Assembly (NCBI RefSeq): GCF_005116645.1
Contig: NZ_SWCM01000002.1
Coordinates: forward strand, 62,001-126,000
Direction of reading: 5' to 3'
Length of the DNA stretch: 64,000 nt
Origin: Desulfopila sp. IMCC35006
Lineage (GTDB): Bacteria > Desulfobacterota > Desulfobulbia > Desulfobulbales > Desulfocapsaceae
Positions 26,573-35,685 of the stretch are shown in pieces. Position 1 is the stretch's first letter; the number at the start of each line of letters is the position of its first letter. Position numbers and translations under genes: made by a program. The notes under the pieces are model-generated. The model searched no databases, was not told the DNA's origin, and worked only from the letters and a program-made list of their open reading frames with translations.

Positions 26573-27373
26573 ATGTATCTGGTGGTTGATATTGGCAACT
26601 CGCATACCGTGACAGGCATGTACGAAGACAATGAACTCATCGGTCAGTGGCGTTTGAACTCGAACGCCAAGAGTACCGCGGATGAACTGGCTATTCGATA
26701 TCAGACCCTGTTTGCCATGGCTGGCATAAAAAAAGAAAAAATCAAAGGTATAATTATTGCGAGTGTTGTGCCAATATTACAGTCCGCATGGGTCAGTTGC
26801 TGCAAAAAACATTTTTCCGACCACCTGAAACATGAAATATTTGTCGTTAAAGTCGATAAAATTAAAGATCTTATTACGGTATTGCTCAACAATCCTGCCG
26901 AAGTTGGCGCAGATCGGCTGGTGAACGCTATTGCTGCCTGGAATCTCAATAAATGTAAACAGGTGGTCATAGATTTCGGCACAGCCATCACCTTTGATTG
27001 TGTGACGGAAAGATGCGAATATCTGGGGGGGGCGATCCTTCCCGGCATTGCAATTTCACTGGAAGCCCTTGCCAATAAAACAGCCAATCTGCCTCATATT
27101 GACGTTTCGGATCCGCCACCCTCCATCATAGGGAAATCGACTGTCCAGGCAATGAAAAGCGGTATTCTTTATGGCTATGGCGGGATGATTGACGGGCTGG
27201 TGCAAGGCATTAAAAAAGAGATGATTTCAACGCCAAAAGAAGAATTCAAAGTTGTTGCCACCGGGGGTATGGCGCAGTTAATTGCTCCTTATGCAACCTC
27301 AATCGATCTTATAGAACCGATGTTGACGCTTCAGGGGCTGCAGATCATCTACAATCGGGTTGTACAACGATGA
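26573..27373 (+). CDS. coaX: Type III pantothenate kinase
   Basis: Phosphorylates pantothenate in the first step of coenzyme A synthesis. The 266-residue protein is the ASKHA-fold type III form, which needs a monovalent cation and is not inhibited by CoA. Visible motifs: DIGNSHTVTGMY (phosphate 1), GADRLVNAIAAW (with the catalytic Asp), VIDFGTAITFD (phosphate 2) and GGAILPGIAISLEAL. I start at ATG 26573, where the conserved MYLVVDIGN begins and AAAAGGTG precedes; an in-frame ATG at 26384 would add 63 unconserved residues. It overlaps ldcA by 4 nt. Confidence 0.93.
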   Translation: MYLVVDIGNSHTVTGMYEDNELIGQWRLNSNAKSTADELAIRYQTLFAMAGIKKEKIKGIIIASVVPILQSAWVSCCKKHFSDHLKHEIFVVKVDKIKDLITVLLNNPAEVGADRLVNAIAAWNLNKCKQVVIDFGTAITFDCVTERCEYLGGAILPGIAISLEALANKTANLPHIDVSDPPPSIIGKSTVQAMKSGILYGYGGMIDGLVQGIKKEMISTPKEEFKVVATGGMAQLIAPYATSIDLIEPMLTLQGLQIIYNRVVQR

Positions 27374-28293
27374 GGGCTCCGCTTTACCCGCCACCTTTGA
27401 AAAAAGGTGATACCGTCGGCATTATCGCCCCTGCCGGGCAACTGCAGGACAAGAGTCGATTTATGCAAGGGGTGGCGATTCTTCAGGAAATGGGCTTTGC
27501 GGTGAAATACCCTCCGCAATTATGGCCGGGGCCTGGATATCTGGCCGACAGCGACGATAAGCGTGGTTTTGAATTTAATCACCTGGTGGAAGATCCAGAA
27601 ATCAATGGACTTATTTGCCTGCGGGGTGGGTATGGCTGTCTGCGTATGCTGGAGAAGATCGATCTTGACCTGCTTACCCGCAACCCGAAAATAGTGGCAG
27701 GCTTTTCCGATATCACTCTCCTGCAGAATTTTTTGCATCAGCAGATCGGTCTCGTCTCTTTACACGGGCCCGTTGTTACCTCCCTTGCCGGCGCCACAGA
27801 AGACAGTCTGGCAGTTTTTTATGATTGTCTGACCAGTATCAAGCCGCCGAGGATGGTGTACAATCAGGTTGAAGTGTTGCGTCACGGAGCGACTGTTACC
27901 GCACCGCTGATAGGCGGTAATCTCGCAAGCCTGGTAACACTTCTTGGAACCCCTTATGATTTTTCATGGGATGATAAAATTGTTTTTCTGGAAGATATCA
28001 ACGAACCGGCATACAAGGTCGATCGGATGCTTACGCAGTTATACCTGGCTCGGAAACTGGAAAAAATCGCCGGGTTGATTCTGGGAGATTTTTCAACCTC
28101 GGCATGTTGTAATGAGATAGAAAAAATCCGCTATCGCAACGCGATATGGGACCGTATTCTCGAACTCTGTCCTGTTCATTCTATACCAGTCTGGGGGGAT
28201 TTTCCGTCAGGACATTGTGCCCGCAACCTGACTTTTCCTCTTGGCGCGATGGCAGAGATGGACAGCGGGGTACGCAGTCTGTTCTTCCAGTAA
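27370..28293 (+). CDS. ldcA: LD-carboxypeptidase (muramoyltetrapeptide carboxypeptidase)
   Basis: Serine peptidase of the S66 family that removes the terminal D-Ala from murein tetrapeptides during cell-wall recycling in the cytoplasm. The 307-residue protein shows VGIIAPAG at the start and LRGGYGCLRML near residue 85. The nucleophile region is IVAGFSDIT. The FLEDINEPAYKVDRML segment holds the Glu, and GDFPSGHCARNLTFPLG holds the His of the Ser-Glu-His triad. The ATG overlaps the coaX stop (ATGA), giving coupled translation of two unrelated housekeeping functions. Confidence 0.92.
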   Translation: MRAPLYPPPLKKGDTVGIIAPAGQLQDKSRFMQGVAILQEMGFAVKYPPQLWPGPGYLADSDDKRGFEFNHLVEDPEINGLICLRGGYGCLRMLEKIDLDLLTRNPKIVAGFSDITLLQNFLHQQIGLVSLHGPVVTSLAGATEDSLAVFYDCLTSIKPPRMVYNQVEVLRHGATVTAPLIGGNLASLVTLLGTPYDFSWDDKIVFLEDINEPAYKVDRMLTQLYLARKLEKIAGLILGDFSTSACCNEIEKIRYRNAIWDRILELCPVHSIPVWGDFPSGHCARNLTFPLGAMAEMDSGVRSLFFQ

Positions 28294-28354
28294 TGATGGC
28301 GTCCTAAAAAGCCAATATTGGTGATGGGGCAGCAAAGGCACTTCTGCCTGGCGC

Positions 28355-28389
28355 ATGCCGGCGCAGGTACAGAGGTTTTGCACCGGCAT
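28355..28389 (+). terminator. GC-rich hairpin after ldcA
   Basis: ATGCCGGCGCA (28355-28365) pairs with TGCACCGGCAT (28379-28389) over 10 bp with one mismatch around a 13-nt loop. No T-run follows, so it is at best a weak or rho-assisted terminator or an RNA-stabilising 3' end. Confidence 0.35.
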
Positions 28390-28527
28390 CAAGAATCAAA
28401 GAGCAAAACTGTCCAGCTTGGCAGGATATGTTGTTTGACTTGAGCGGCTATTAATGCTATAAAAAAAGGGCTGGTCCTTCAATCATGTAACATCCTCATT
28501 CATTTAGATAAAAAAAGAAAAAATCAT

Positions 28528-28989
28528 ATGTTTGTCGAAAAGAAAAAACTATTGAAAATATTCTTAACTCTTGGCTGTACCTGTTTACTGACCACCTCTC
28601 CGGTTTTTGCTGCAGATTATCTGTCTATCACAACCGACAATGCTAATGTCAGAACTGGTCCAGGTACGGATTATCCCGCCTCGATGGAACTTTTTCAGGG
28701 GTACCCTCTCAAGGTGACGGAAAAAAAAGGCGACTGGTATAAGGTCACTGATTTTGAAAATGATACCGGCTGGGTACATGACAGTATTGTCAAAAAAGCC
28801 GATACCGTGATAGTCAACGCCAAAGAGAGCATCAATATGCGCTCCGGTCCATCGACCAAGGATGCGGTCGTTGCCGACGTTGAGCGGGGTGTCGTGCTGA
28901 CCAAATTAGCGGAAGAAGGCCAATGGACCAAAGTGCGCCATAGCAGTGGGACAACTGGTTACGTCTATACGCCTTTACTGTGGCCGTAA
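28528..28989 (+). CDS. Secreted protein with two bacterial SH3 domains
   Basis: A 153-residue exported protein. The first 28 residues form a Sec signal (KIFLTLGCTCLLTTSPVFAA). Two bacterial SH3 (SH3b) repeats follow, at about 32-90 (NVRTGPGTDYPASMELFQGY) and 95-152 (NMRSGPSTKDAVVADVERG). Each has the asparagine-(V/M)-Arg-x-Gly-Pro start and a W(Y/T)KV strand. SH3b domains usually bind cell-wall peptides, which fits the neighbouring murein peptidase gene. No catalytic domain is present, so it may be an adaptor or envelope sensor. It converges with the helicase gene, whose stop is 5 nt away. Confidence 0.85.
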   Translation: MFVEKKKLLKIFLTLGCTCLLTTSPVFAADYLSITTDNANVRTGPGTDYPASMELFQGYPLKVTEKKGDWYKVTDFENDTGWVHDSIVKKADTVIVNAKESINMRSGPSTKDAVVADVERGVVLTKLAEEGQWTKVRHSSGTTGYVYTPLLWP

Positions 28990-28994
28990 GCAGG

Positions 28995-31976
28995 CTATAA
29001 ATTCGGTGTGGTGGGGTTTGCCTGTCCGCTGAGCTGCAAAATTTTTTCTATCGCCGTATCAAGAGCAAGGGGCAGACGCACAATCTGCTTCGCTTTATTG
29101 GCAAAGAGCAGAAACCCTTGTTCTAATGCGTAGTAGAGAATATCTCTGGTTATTTCGACATCCTTTTTGCAATAGTGCTGGATCAGGTCTATCCTCCCCT
29201 CTTTGTACCATGCAAGGGCCTGGAGGCCGTCCGCCGTTTTTTGCGTACCGAGGGTCTGTTCGGCGAGGCGGTTGAGGCTGAGTCTATATCCAAGATAATT
29301 GTGGATTTCTTCGAGGATATCGAGGGTAGGCAGTCGAGCAAGATTAACACTGGTGTAGGCTGACAACACCTGGTTGTCAAAGCGTTTATTGTTAAACCCA
29401 ATAACCAGTTCAAAGCTCAGGAGATGGTCAATCAGTTTATCGACTTCGTGTTCGAGGTAGCTGACAAAATCGTTTATGGCCGAATCGTAAACTACCGCGA
29501 CAGAAACGCCCATTTTATGACTATTGCCCCACCCACCGACCTCATCCGCGGAACGAATAGTTTCCAGGTCAAAAACGCCAAATTTTAGCGGTAATGCATC
29601 AAGCCCCTTGCGTTGTGACGTTGTCTTCTGCAGGAGATGATCAAAATTCATTGGCAAGGGAGTACTGCCTGGTAGCGTTTTGATGCTTTGATTTCTTTTT
29701 TCTGTTGCCTGTGCGCTCAAAATCTGGGCTAGCAGAAAAAGACAGGCCTTTTTGTCGATCGGTCGATTACCCGAGCCGCATTTTGGCGAATGCACGCAGG
29801 AAGGACAGCCGGTATTGCAGGCGCAGGAGGTAATCGTCTGTTCGGTCTGAGTGAGCAGGCTGTCGATTTTCCGAAATGCCTCCCTGGCCAGCCCCACCCC
29901 ACCCGGATAACCGTCATAAACAAACACCGAGGCCATTTCGGTCTGGTCGTGCAGGGGACATGAGATCCCGCCGATATCGTTTCGGTCGCAGAGGACCAGT
30001 AAAGGAAAAAGAGCGATCATTGCATGTTCCATGGCATGAATGGCGCCCATGAAATGGTATTTTTCCTGCTCGAGCACGCCGACTATGCGCTGGGGGATGT
30101 CGACCCATATGCTTTCGGTTTCAATGATTTGTTCCGGTAAATCGAGCGTTGTCGTCGAGATCAATTTCTGGGTCACGCTATGGCGTTTCTGGTAACCGGT
30201 CACTTTTTCCGTTACCCGCACCCGGCCAAAAGATACCTGAACGCCAAAACTATTTTTACGTTCAAGTACTTCAAGGATTTCTGTGCGTTTCTCGGTCATC
30301 GGTCTGGTGAAAAATTTTGGGGTCTCTTTCTGGACGATGACTTCATGTGCGAGAAGATCGAAAGTGTTGACCAGCCAGGTCGTGGCCCGATGAAGATACA
30401 CCGCGCCCGGATGACACTCCTTCATACCCCGCACGGTATCAATCTCCCCTACTATTTCACCGTTTTCCATGTCGATTATCGACATTTGCTTTCCGCCACC
30501 ACGTAGGCTGATGTGTCTCTGGGGGTATTTCCTGGCAGAAATCCATCGCCCGCCTGTGGCCGTCTCCAGCAGGGACCCAATTCTGGATAATACATCAACT
30601 CTTGATTGTATGATGTTGTTATTAAGTAATAATTCATCTTTCAGTAAAGGCTCTTCTGCCGCGCAACAGAGAAGATGCTGATCCATGATGGAGGGGTTTT
30701 CCGGATTCAATACGGCCGACTCCGGAGACCTGGCAAAAAAGTCCTCCGGCTGCCGCATGAAGTATTGGTCCAGGGCATCTTCTTGAGCGATCAGAATAAT
30801 CGCCGACTTGCGTAGACTTCTGCCGACCCGGCCTCCACGCTGCCAGGTGGCCATAATCGAGCCGGGATATCCGACCAGTATGCAGAGATCCAGATCGCCG
30901 ATGTCAATGCCCAGTTCCAGGGCAGAGGTGGTAATCACCCCGAGCAGTTCGCCGGAAAAAAGCTGCTGCTCTATTTCCCGTCGCTCCTCCGGTAAAAAAC
31001 CGGCCCGATAGGCGCTGAGCTTTGTCGAGAGGTTGCCGAGGCGGGGAGCTGTCCAGAGATTGATCAGCTCGGTCATTTTTCTTGACTGGGTATAGACTAT
31101 GGTTCGAAGACCGCGCTTCACCGCGGCCTCCAGCAACTGGCTTGCCGTATAGGCGGCACTGTCCCAGGGGTTGAGGAAAAGCATGTTCTTTTCTGCCTGA
31201 GGAGCGCCTGACTCGCTGATGACATCCACCGGCTTATTGATCAGCAACTCCCCCAATTCCTTCGGATTACCGATGGTTGCCGAAAGAAGAATAAAGGTGG
31301 GGGTTGCACCATACAAGGCGGCAGTCCGCTGCAGACGGCGAAGCACCCAGGCCATATGGCTGCCGAGCACGCCGCGATAGCTGTGCACTTCATCTATCAC
31401 AATATAGCGAAGCCTGCTGAAAAACTCAGCCCAGCTTTGATGATAGGGCAACATCGACAGGTGAATCATTTCCGGATTGGTCAGCAGAACTCGCGGCGGC
31501 TTATCACGGATTTTTCGTCGAGTGTAACTGCTGGTATCGCCGTCGAAGAGACCGGATGCAAAGGGATATCGCTGTTGTATTGCTGCAGGTAGCTTCTGGA
31601 ATAATGCTTCCAGTACATTCTGCTGGTCGCGGGCCAGCGCTTTTAAGGGAAATATGTAAAGGGAGTGTCCGGGATCATCCTGCAGCAGGTCGTGTAATAC
31701 CGGCAAATTGTACACCATGCTTTTCCCGGAGGCGGTGGGCGTTGCTACAAGGACATCGTTGCCGGCCAGGATAGAACAGATGGCCTGGTGCTGGTGGCTG
31801 TACAGCCTGGTGATTCCAGCCTGTTCGAGGCTCTTTCGAAGAACCGGAGCCAGTGGAGGGAAATCAGCAGCATATTGGGCAGCTGATGCAGCAAAGGCTC
31901 GATGACAGACGACCTGCGGCCCAAACTTCGGTGAACTTTTTAAAGACGATAGGTATTCAGTAACGTCGGAAATCAT
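28995..31976 (-). CDS. DEAD/DEAH helicase with DUF1998 fused to a DnaQ-like exonuclease (MrfA-MrfB-like)
   Basis: A 993-residue fusion. Residues 1 to about 740 form a superfamily 2 helicase of the MrfA/YprA type: Walker A TPTASGKS (79-86), DEVH box (195-198), SATIGNPKEL, and a second RecA domain with QRGGRVGR. A C-terminal DUF1998 region carries a cysteine cluster (CACNTGCPSCVHSPKC). Residues from about 800 form a 3'-5' exonuclease-type domain with Asp803, Glu805, Asp867 and a YxxxD pair Tyr935/Asp939, i.e. a DEDDy set. In Bacillus subtilis MrfA and MrfB are separate proteins acting in excision repair of mitomycin C damage. Here both activities sit in one chain. Upstream is the divergent aromatic biosynthesis gene. 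Confidence 0.9.
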   Translation of the reverse strand: MISDVTEYLSSLKSSPKFGPQVVCHRAFAASAAQYAADFPPLAPVLRKSLEQAGITRLYSHQHQAICSILAGNDVLVATPTASGKSMVYNLPVLHDLLQDDPGHSLYIFPLKALARDQQNVLEALFQKLPAAIQQRYPFASGLFDGDTSSYTRRKIRDKPPRVLLTNPEMIHLSMLPYHQSWAEFFSRLRYIVIDEVHSYRGVLGSHMAWVLRRLQRTAALYGATPTFILLSATIGNPKELGELLINKPVDVISESGAPQAEKNMLFLNPWDSAAYTASQLLEAAVKRGLRTIVYTQSRKMTELINLWTAPRLGNLSTKLSAYRAGFLPEERREIEQQLFSGELLGVITTSALELGIDIGDLDLCILVGYPGSIMATWQRGGRVGRSLRKSAIILIAQEDALDQYFMRQPEDFFARSPESAVLNPENPSIMDQHLLCCAAEEPLLKDELLLNNNIIQSRVDVLSRIGSLLETATGGRWISARKYPQRHISLRGGGKQMSIIDMENGEIVGEIDTVRGMKECHPGAVYLHRATTWLVNTFDLLAHEVIVQKETPKFFTRPMTEKRTEILEVLERKNSFGVQVSFGRVRVTEKVTGYQKRHSVTQKLISTTTLDLPEQIIETESIWVDIPQRIVGVLEQEKYHFMGAIHAMEHAMIALFPLLVLCDRNDIGGISCPLHDQTEMASVFVYDGYPGGVGLAREAFRKIDSLLTQTEQTITSCACNTGCPSCVHSPKCGSGNRPIDKKACLFLLAQILSAQATEKRNQSIKTLPGSTPLPMNFDHLLQKTTSQRKGLDALPLKFGVFDLETIRSADEVGGWGNSHKMGVSVAVVYDSAINDFVSYLEHEVDKLIDHLLSFELVIGFNNKRFDNQVLSAYTSVNLARLPTLDILEEIHNYLGYRLSLNRLAEQTLGTQKTADGLQALAWYKEGRIDLIQHYCKKDVEITRDILYYALEQGFLLFANKAKQIVRLPLALDTAIEKILQLSGQANPTTPNL

Positions 31977-32160
31977 AGAGAACCCAAGGCGGGTGTACCC
32001 CCAATTGGGTAGTTATATATGTTGCGTAAAGAGCCTAGAATGTATAATTTGCACATCGCGTCAAGTTTTTTGCAGTATCAGGTGGGCTCTTTGGTTGCAG
32101 AATACCATAATTCCACCCGAACAACCGTCAATAAGTAAACAGACATCGATACGAATAGTT

Positions 32161-33858
32161 ATGCCTTCCATTGCCACCTTAGGTCCCTTTGGTTCAGACA
32201 GTTACCAGGCTTCCTGTCAATATGCACCCAATGCTGAGTTGATCCTTTTTAATCGGATTGCCGATATTTTCAACGCATTCCGCGAAGGCAGAGTGCAGTA
32301 TGCGTTGATTCCGGTTTATAACACGCGAGAGGGTGAGGTTAAAGAATATTTCCGGCTGATGGCCAAGATGGATGAGGGATATTGGATCGATAATGTGGTG
32401 TTGCCCATTCATCTCTCCCTGGCAGTCCTGCCCGTGAGCCCAAGAGATGGCCTGGCCATAACCACCATCGTCGGCAGAAGTTCTGTTTTCAGGCAGTGCG
32501 ATGAATTCATTGAACAACATTACCCGGATGCCACCTTGATGGCGGTGCCTGATATTGAAGCGGCGATGACGGCCATCGGTCTTGAAAAAAAACGGGGATA
32601 CGCCGTTATCGAATCGGAGGAGCTGGTTAAAAAACATGGTCTTCAGCTTGTGGCCCGGGAGGTTGTGTCGCACAATCGGACCAGATTTGCAATTATCGGC
32701 AGAACGCCAGCGCCTGTTTCCGGCTATGATGCAACCGCTATCATTACTCGTCCGCTGCGGGATAGAGTGGGAATGCTTGCCGATATTTTAGGAGAATTCA
32801 CCCGGCGAGGGATTAATATTCTCGATCTGCAGTCGGAAAACGATGTCCAGACACAAAAATTGCGCATATATGTCGAGGTTGAGGGGCATATTGACAATCC
32901 TCTTTTGAAAAATGCCCTCGACACCATTGAGTCGACGGTTATTCAGGAGGAAGACGCCCTCAAGGTTCTTGGCTCTTTTCCCCGGGTCGACATGCGGGTG
33001 AAAAAGATTAAAGCGTTTGGTTTTATCGGTAGCGGCGATATGAGTAAGTGGTTTGCCGGTCGGTTAGAGAACGAGGGGTATAAGGCACTTGTTACCGGAC
33101 GCAATACTCCTCTAAAACCGGAAACAATGATAGATGCAGTGGATGTCGTTTTAGTGTGCGTACCTATCTCGGTCACTGTTTCAGTCATCAAAACCTATGG
33201 TCCTCTTCTGAAAGACGGTCAGGCGTTGATTATTCTCGCCGGGGAATCGGAGAATACCCTCGCTGCGGCTCTGGAATCGACGACACAGGGGGTGGAGGTC
33301 ATGTTTGTCCACAATCTCTGGGGACCTCAGGCACTCACCATGAAAGACAAAAATGCCACGGTTGTCCGGACCCACAGGAGCGGAAGTTTTTGCAGTGAGT
33401 TCGAAGCATTTTTATATAAACACGGCGCAGATATCAACCATGACAGTGCTAAAAAGCACGACTTGCTCATGGGAGTCAGCCAGAAGCTTCCAACGACGGT
33501 ATCGGTGGCCCTGGCGATGACCTTGAGAGAACATCGGATTGATTGTAACGATATTAACAGTCATTCCACTTTAACCTCTTTGTACGGTATCCTGGCTATG
33601 GCCCGGATTCACAATCAGAATCCGCGTACTTATGCCGAAATAATGGCAACCGCAGGCGATGGTAGAAAAATCGTGCGCAGTTTTGCCGACAACATCATTC
33701 ATCTGATCGATCTGGCGGAACAAGGCGAAATTGACGAGCTTTCGGCAATAATGGCCGCCAATAAAGCGATCATGCCGCAGACTTTTTTGCAGTCCCGCAT
33801 GAAACAGGCAAAGGCCGTAGATGAGGTGATGAGTCAGCCAAGTATGAAATACGCCTGA
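32161..33858 (+). CDS. Fused prephenate dehydratase-ACT-prephenate dehydrogenase
   Basis: A 565-residue fusion for both branches of aromatic amino-acid synthesis. Residues 1-185 form a prephenate dehydratase domain: LGPFGSDSYQA at the start, PVYNTREGEV in place of the usual PIENSxEGxV, and the catalytic Thr-Arg-Phe motif at 174-176. An ACT regulatory domain spans about 191-268 (RPLRDRVGMLADILGEF). A dehydrogenase domain follows: a nucleotide-binding start GFIGSGDMSKWF (287-298), His384 in VHNLWGP and His433 in KKHDLLMG. The usual SHLPH stretch reads SQKLPT. No chorismate mutase domain is present. I start at ATG 32161, where homology begins; an upstream in-frame start at 31993 encodes nothing recognisable. 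Confidence 0.85.
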   Translation: MPSIATLGPFGSDSYQASCQYAPNAELILFNRIADIFNAFREGRVQYALIPVYNTREGEVKEYFRLMAKMDEGYWIDNVVLPIHLSLAVLPVSPRDGLAITTIVGRSSVFRQCDEFIEQHYPDATLMAVPDIEAAMTAIGLEKKRGYAVIESEELVKKHGLQLVAREVVSHNRTRFAIIGRTPAPVSGYDATAIITRPLRDRVGMLADILGEFTRRGINILDLQSENDVQTQKLRIYVEVEGHIDNPLLKNALDTIESTVIQEEDALKVLGSFPRVDMRVKKIKAFGFIGSGDMSKWFAGRLENEGYKALVTGRNTPLKPETMIDAVDVVLVCVPISVTVSVIKTYGPLLKDGQALIILAGESENTLAAALESTTQGVEVMFVHNLWGPQALTMKDKNATVVRTHRSGSFCSEFEAFLYKHGADINHDSAKKHDLLMGVSQKLPTTVSVALAMTLREHRIDCNDINSHSTLTSLYGILAMARIHNQNPRTYAEIMATAGDGRKIVRSFADNIIHLIDLAEQGEIDELSAIMAANKAIMPQTFLQSRMKQAKAVDEVMSQPSMKYA

Positions 33859-33979
33859 AATAATTTTCACTTTTTAGTATCGTACCAGATGTGTTGTTAA
33901 TGTAACTGCAAGACTGTCGGGACAGTGTCCCCTTCGAACTGCCGCCTGAGACGGTTTCAATCTCTAAAGGAGAAGTTGT

Positions 33980-34627
33980 ATGTTTCAAGATTTGAGTTTT
34001 CTGGACGAGGTGAAAATCTGTCCGCATTGCCAACAAACCATGTCCCTATGTGAAGCGCCGCCCATCCATGTCGGTGATGGGCTTGGTTGGGGTTCAGATG
34101 TTCTGTTTATCTGTTTAAATGATAGCTGCCCGTTGTTTCTGAAAGGATGGCAGCAGATTGAAAATCAATATGGCCACCATGCGTCGTACAGATACATGGA
34201 GGTTCCCGGCAGCCCGGAGGGGAACTGCATGATGGTCGGTAATGCCGATGCCTTTAAGGCATGCATTGTTGATAGAGAAGAACTGAAGAATCAAAATGCG
34301 CGCTACCGTCAGGAAAAAGAAGCTACTCAAAAATTGAAAAGCTGCATCGCCGATCACAACCTTGAGCCGGTCATGGCCCTTTTGCTCAACGAAGGGGCAA
34401 CAAGAAGCGTCCGCGATACGGCGGCAGGATACCTGGTAGAACTTAACGACCTGGCCTGTATCGATCCGTTGCGGAACCATACCTTCAGGGATACTGCTCT
34501 TGAGCAGAAAGTGAATATGGCAATAACTGAGTTGCTGAAAATCAATTTCAAGAAAGAGTGCCCGCATTGCCTGGAAATTATCAAAGCCCAGGCCAAGAAA
34601 TGTATGCACTGCAAAGAAGATCTGTGA
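33980..34627 (+). CDS. Protein with N- and C-terminal zinc ribbons
   Basis: A 215-residue cytoplasmic protein of unknown function. A first zinc ribbon uses CPHC near residue 14 and CLNDSC near residue 45. The end has a second one, CPHCLEIIKAQAKKCMHC, of the double-CxxC type. Between them are a charged helical linker (about 95-120) and a helical stretch (about 120-195) that looks like two short HEAT-like repeats (ALLLNEGATRSVRDTAAGYL, then ACIDPLRNHTF). AAAGGAG precedes the ATG. It sits alone between the aromatic fusion gene and tRNA-His. The fold suggests a protein- or RNA-binding adaptor. Confidence 0.75.
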   Translation: MFQDLSFLDEVKICPHCQQTMSLCEAPPIHVGDGLGWGSDVLFICLNDSCPLFLKGWQQIENQYGHHASYRYMEVPGSPEGNCMMVGNADAFKACIVDREELKNQNARYRQEKEATQKLKSCIADHNLEPVMALLLNEGATRSVRDTAAGYLVELNDLACIDPLRNHTFRDTALEQKVNMAITELLKINFKKECPHCLEIIKAQAKKCMHCKEDL

Positions 34628-34638
34628 TGATTTTACTC

Positions 34639-34667
34639 TTGCAAATCTTACTCTGAGTGAGTATATA
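34639..34667 (+). promoter_or_regulatory. Sigma-70-type promoter of tRNA-His
   Basis: TTGCAA (34639-34644), a 17-nt spacer and TATATA (34662-34667) give near-consensus -35 and -10 boxes. Transcription would start about 20 nt before the mature tRNA 5' end. Confidence 0.6.
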
Positions 34668-34697
34668 ACACAGGCTTTTTAGCACAACGCACTTTGT

Positions 34698-34775
34698 GGT
34701 GGGCGTAGCTCAATTGGTCAGAGCACCTGGTTGTGACCCAGGAGGCTGGGGGTTCAAGTCCCCTCGCTCACCCCA
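34698..34775 (+). tRNA. tRNA-His (anticodon GTG)
   Basis: Complete cloverleaf. The acceptor stem GTGGGCG (34699-34705) pairs with CGCTCAC (34765-34771). The anticodon stem CCTGG/CCAGG encloses TTGTGAC with anticodon GTG (34733-34735). The T arm contains GGTTCAAGTC. The extra G at -1 (34698) pairs with discriminator C73, the identity mark for histidyl-tRNA synthetase. The 3' CCA is encoded (34773-34775). It is flanked by its own promoter and terminator, so it is a single-gene unit. Confidence 0.97.
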
Positions 34776-34783
34776 TAGATAAT

Positions 34784-34821
34784 AAAACGGGTTTCAGGAT
34801 CATTCTGACACCCGTTTTTTT
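34784..34821 (+). terminator. Rho-independent terminator of tRNA-His
   Basis: AAACGGGTTTCAG pairs with CTGACACCCGTTT over 13 positions with one mismatch, closing a 7-nt loop and followed by a run of T (34815-34821). It starts nine nt after the tRNA CCA. Confidence 0.85.
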
Positions 34822-34838
34822 CTTTCAACTCCTGCTCT

Positions 34839-35672
34839 ATGCCAATGGTTGCTTATAGTAAAATAGATCAACCGGAAATTCTTGCCCTGTTGTTCCCGCC
34901 GTTGAACAGTGCCCCCACTCCCTGCCCTGCCGGTGCTGAAGATATCAGTTTTGCCATAGGGAAGGATAATGAGGTAACCTGCAGATTTTATTGTACTGAT
35001 CTGCAGGCGCCGGTACTCTTTTATTATCCTGCCGCAAACGAGTCAAACGAGTCGTTTGATATCATTGCCGAACGATACGGCAAGCGGGGAATAAATGTCT
35101 TTCGTGCACAATATCGCGTTTGTGGCGAAAATAACGGCTCCCCTTCTGTCGCCGCAATGTATGCCACTGCAGAAAAACTGTTCCCTCTTGCCGTTGACTG
35201 GATGCGGAGCAAAGGATATACCGGCGCTCTTTTTGTCATGGGTGAGTCACTTGGGTCCATCTGTGCCATAGACACTGTTGCGAGAAATGGCGAGGCTGTC
35301 AAAGGGATGATCATCGAGAGCGGCATATGCGGGACCTCATCCTTTCTGCAATCGATTGGCGTAAGTGAAAAACAGGCTGATATCGCAGAAGATGAAGGGT
35401 TTGACAATGTACAGAAAATAGAAAAAATAAAAGTACCAACCCTAATCTTTCACGGCGCAAAAGACAGCCTGGTGGCGGTTGCCGAGGCGGAAAATCTCCA
35501 GGCCGCAAGCGGGGCGAGAAACAAGCAGTTCTTTGTCATTCCCGGAGCGGAGCATCACAATGTAGGGAAGACGGGGGGGGACTTATTCATCCAGGCTATC
35601 AAGCAGTTTACCGATACGGTGTGCGGGGTGAACACCTGGCGGCAGAAGAGAAAATCCTATAAGCGCACGTAA
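34839..35672 (+). CDS. Alpha/beta hydrolase
   Basis: A 277-residue cytoplasmic hydrolase of the serine alpha/beta fold. The nucleophile elbow is GESLGS near residue 134. The acid is probably the Asp in FHGAKDSLV near 208. The His is in PGAEHHNVG near 237. The oxyanion region is around [11 protein letters not shown]. This arrangement is common in dipeptidyl peptidase-like and BAAT-like esterases of unknown substrate. It starts shortly after the tRNA-His terminator and ends 13 nt before the dCMP deaminase gene, so the two likely share a transcript. No signal peptide is visible. The substrate is not predictable. Confidence 0.78.
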   Translation: MPMVAYSKIDQPEILALLFPPLNSAPTPCPAGAEDISFAIGKDNEVTCRFYCTDLQAPVLFYYPAANESNESFDIIAERYGKRGINVFRAQYRVCGENNGSPSVAAMYATAEKLFPLAVDWMRSKGYTGALFVMGESLGSICAIDTVARNGEAVKGMIIESGICGTSSFLQSIGVSEKQADIAEDEGFDNVQKIEKIKVPTLIFHGAKDSLVAVAEAENLQAASGARNKQFFVIPGAEHHNVGKTGGDLFIQAIKQFTDTVCGVNTWRQKRKSYKRT

Positions 35673-35685
35673 AAGGCAACTTTGC

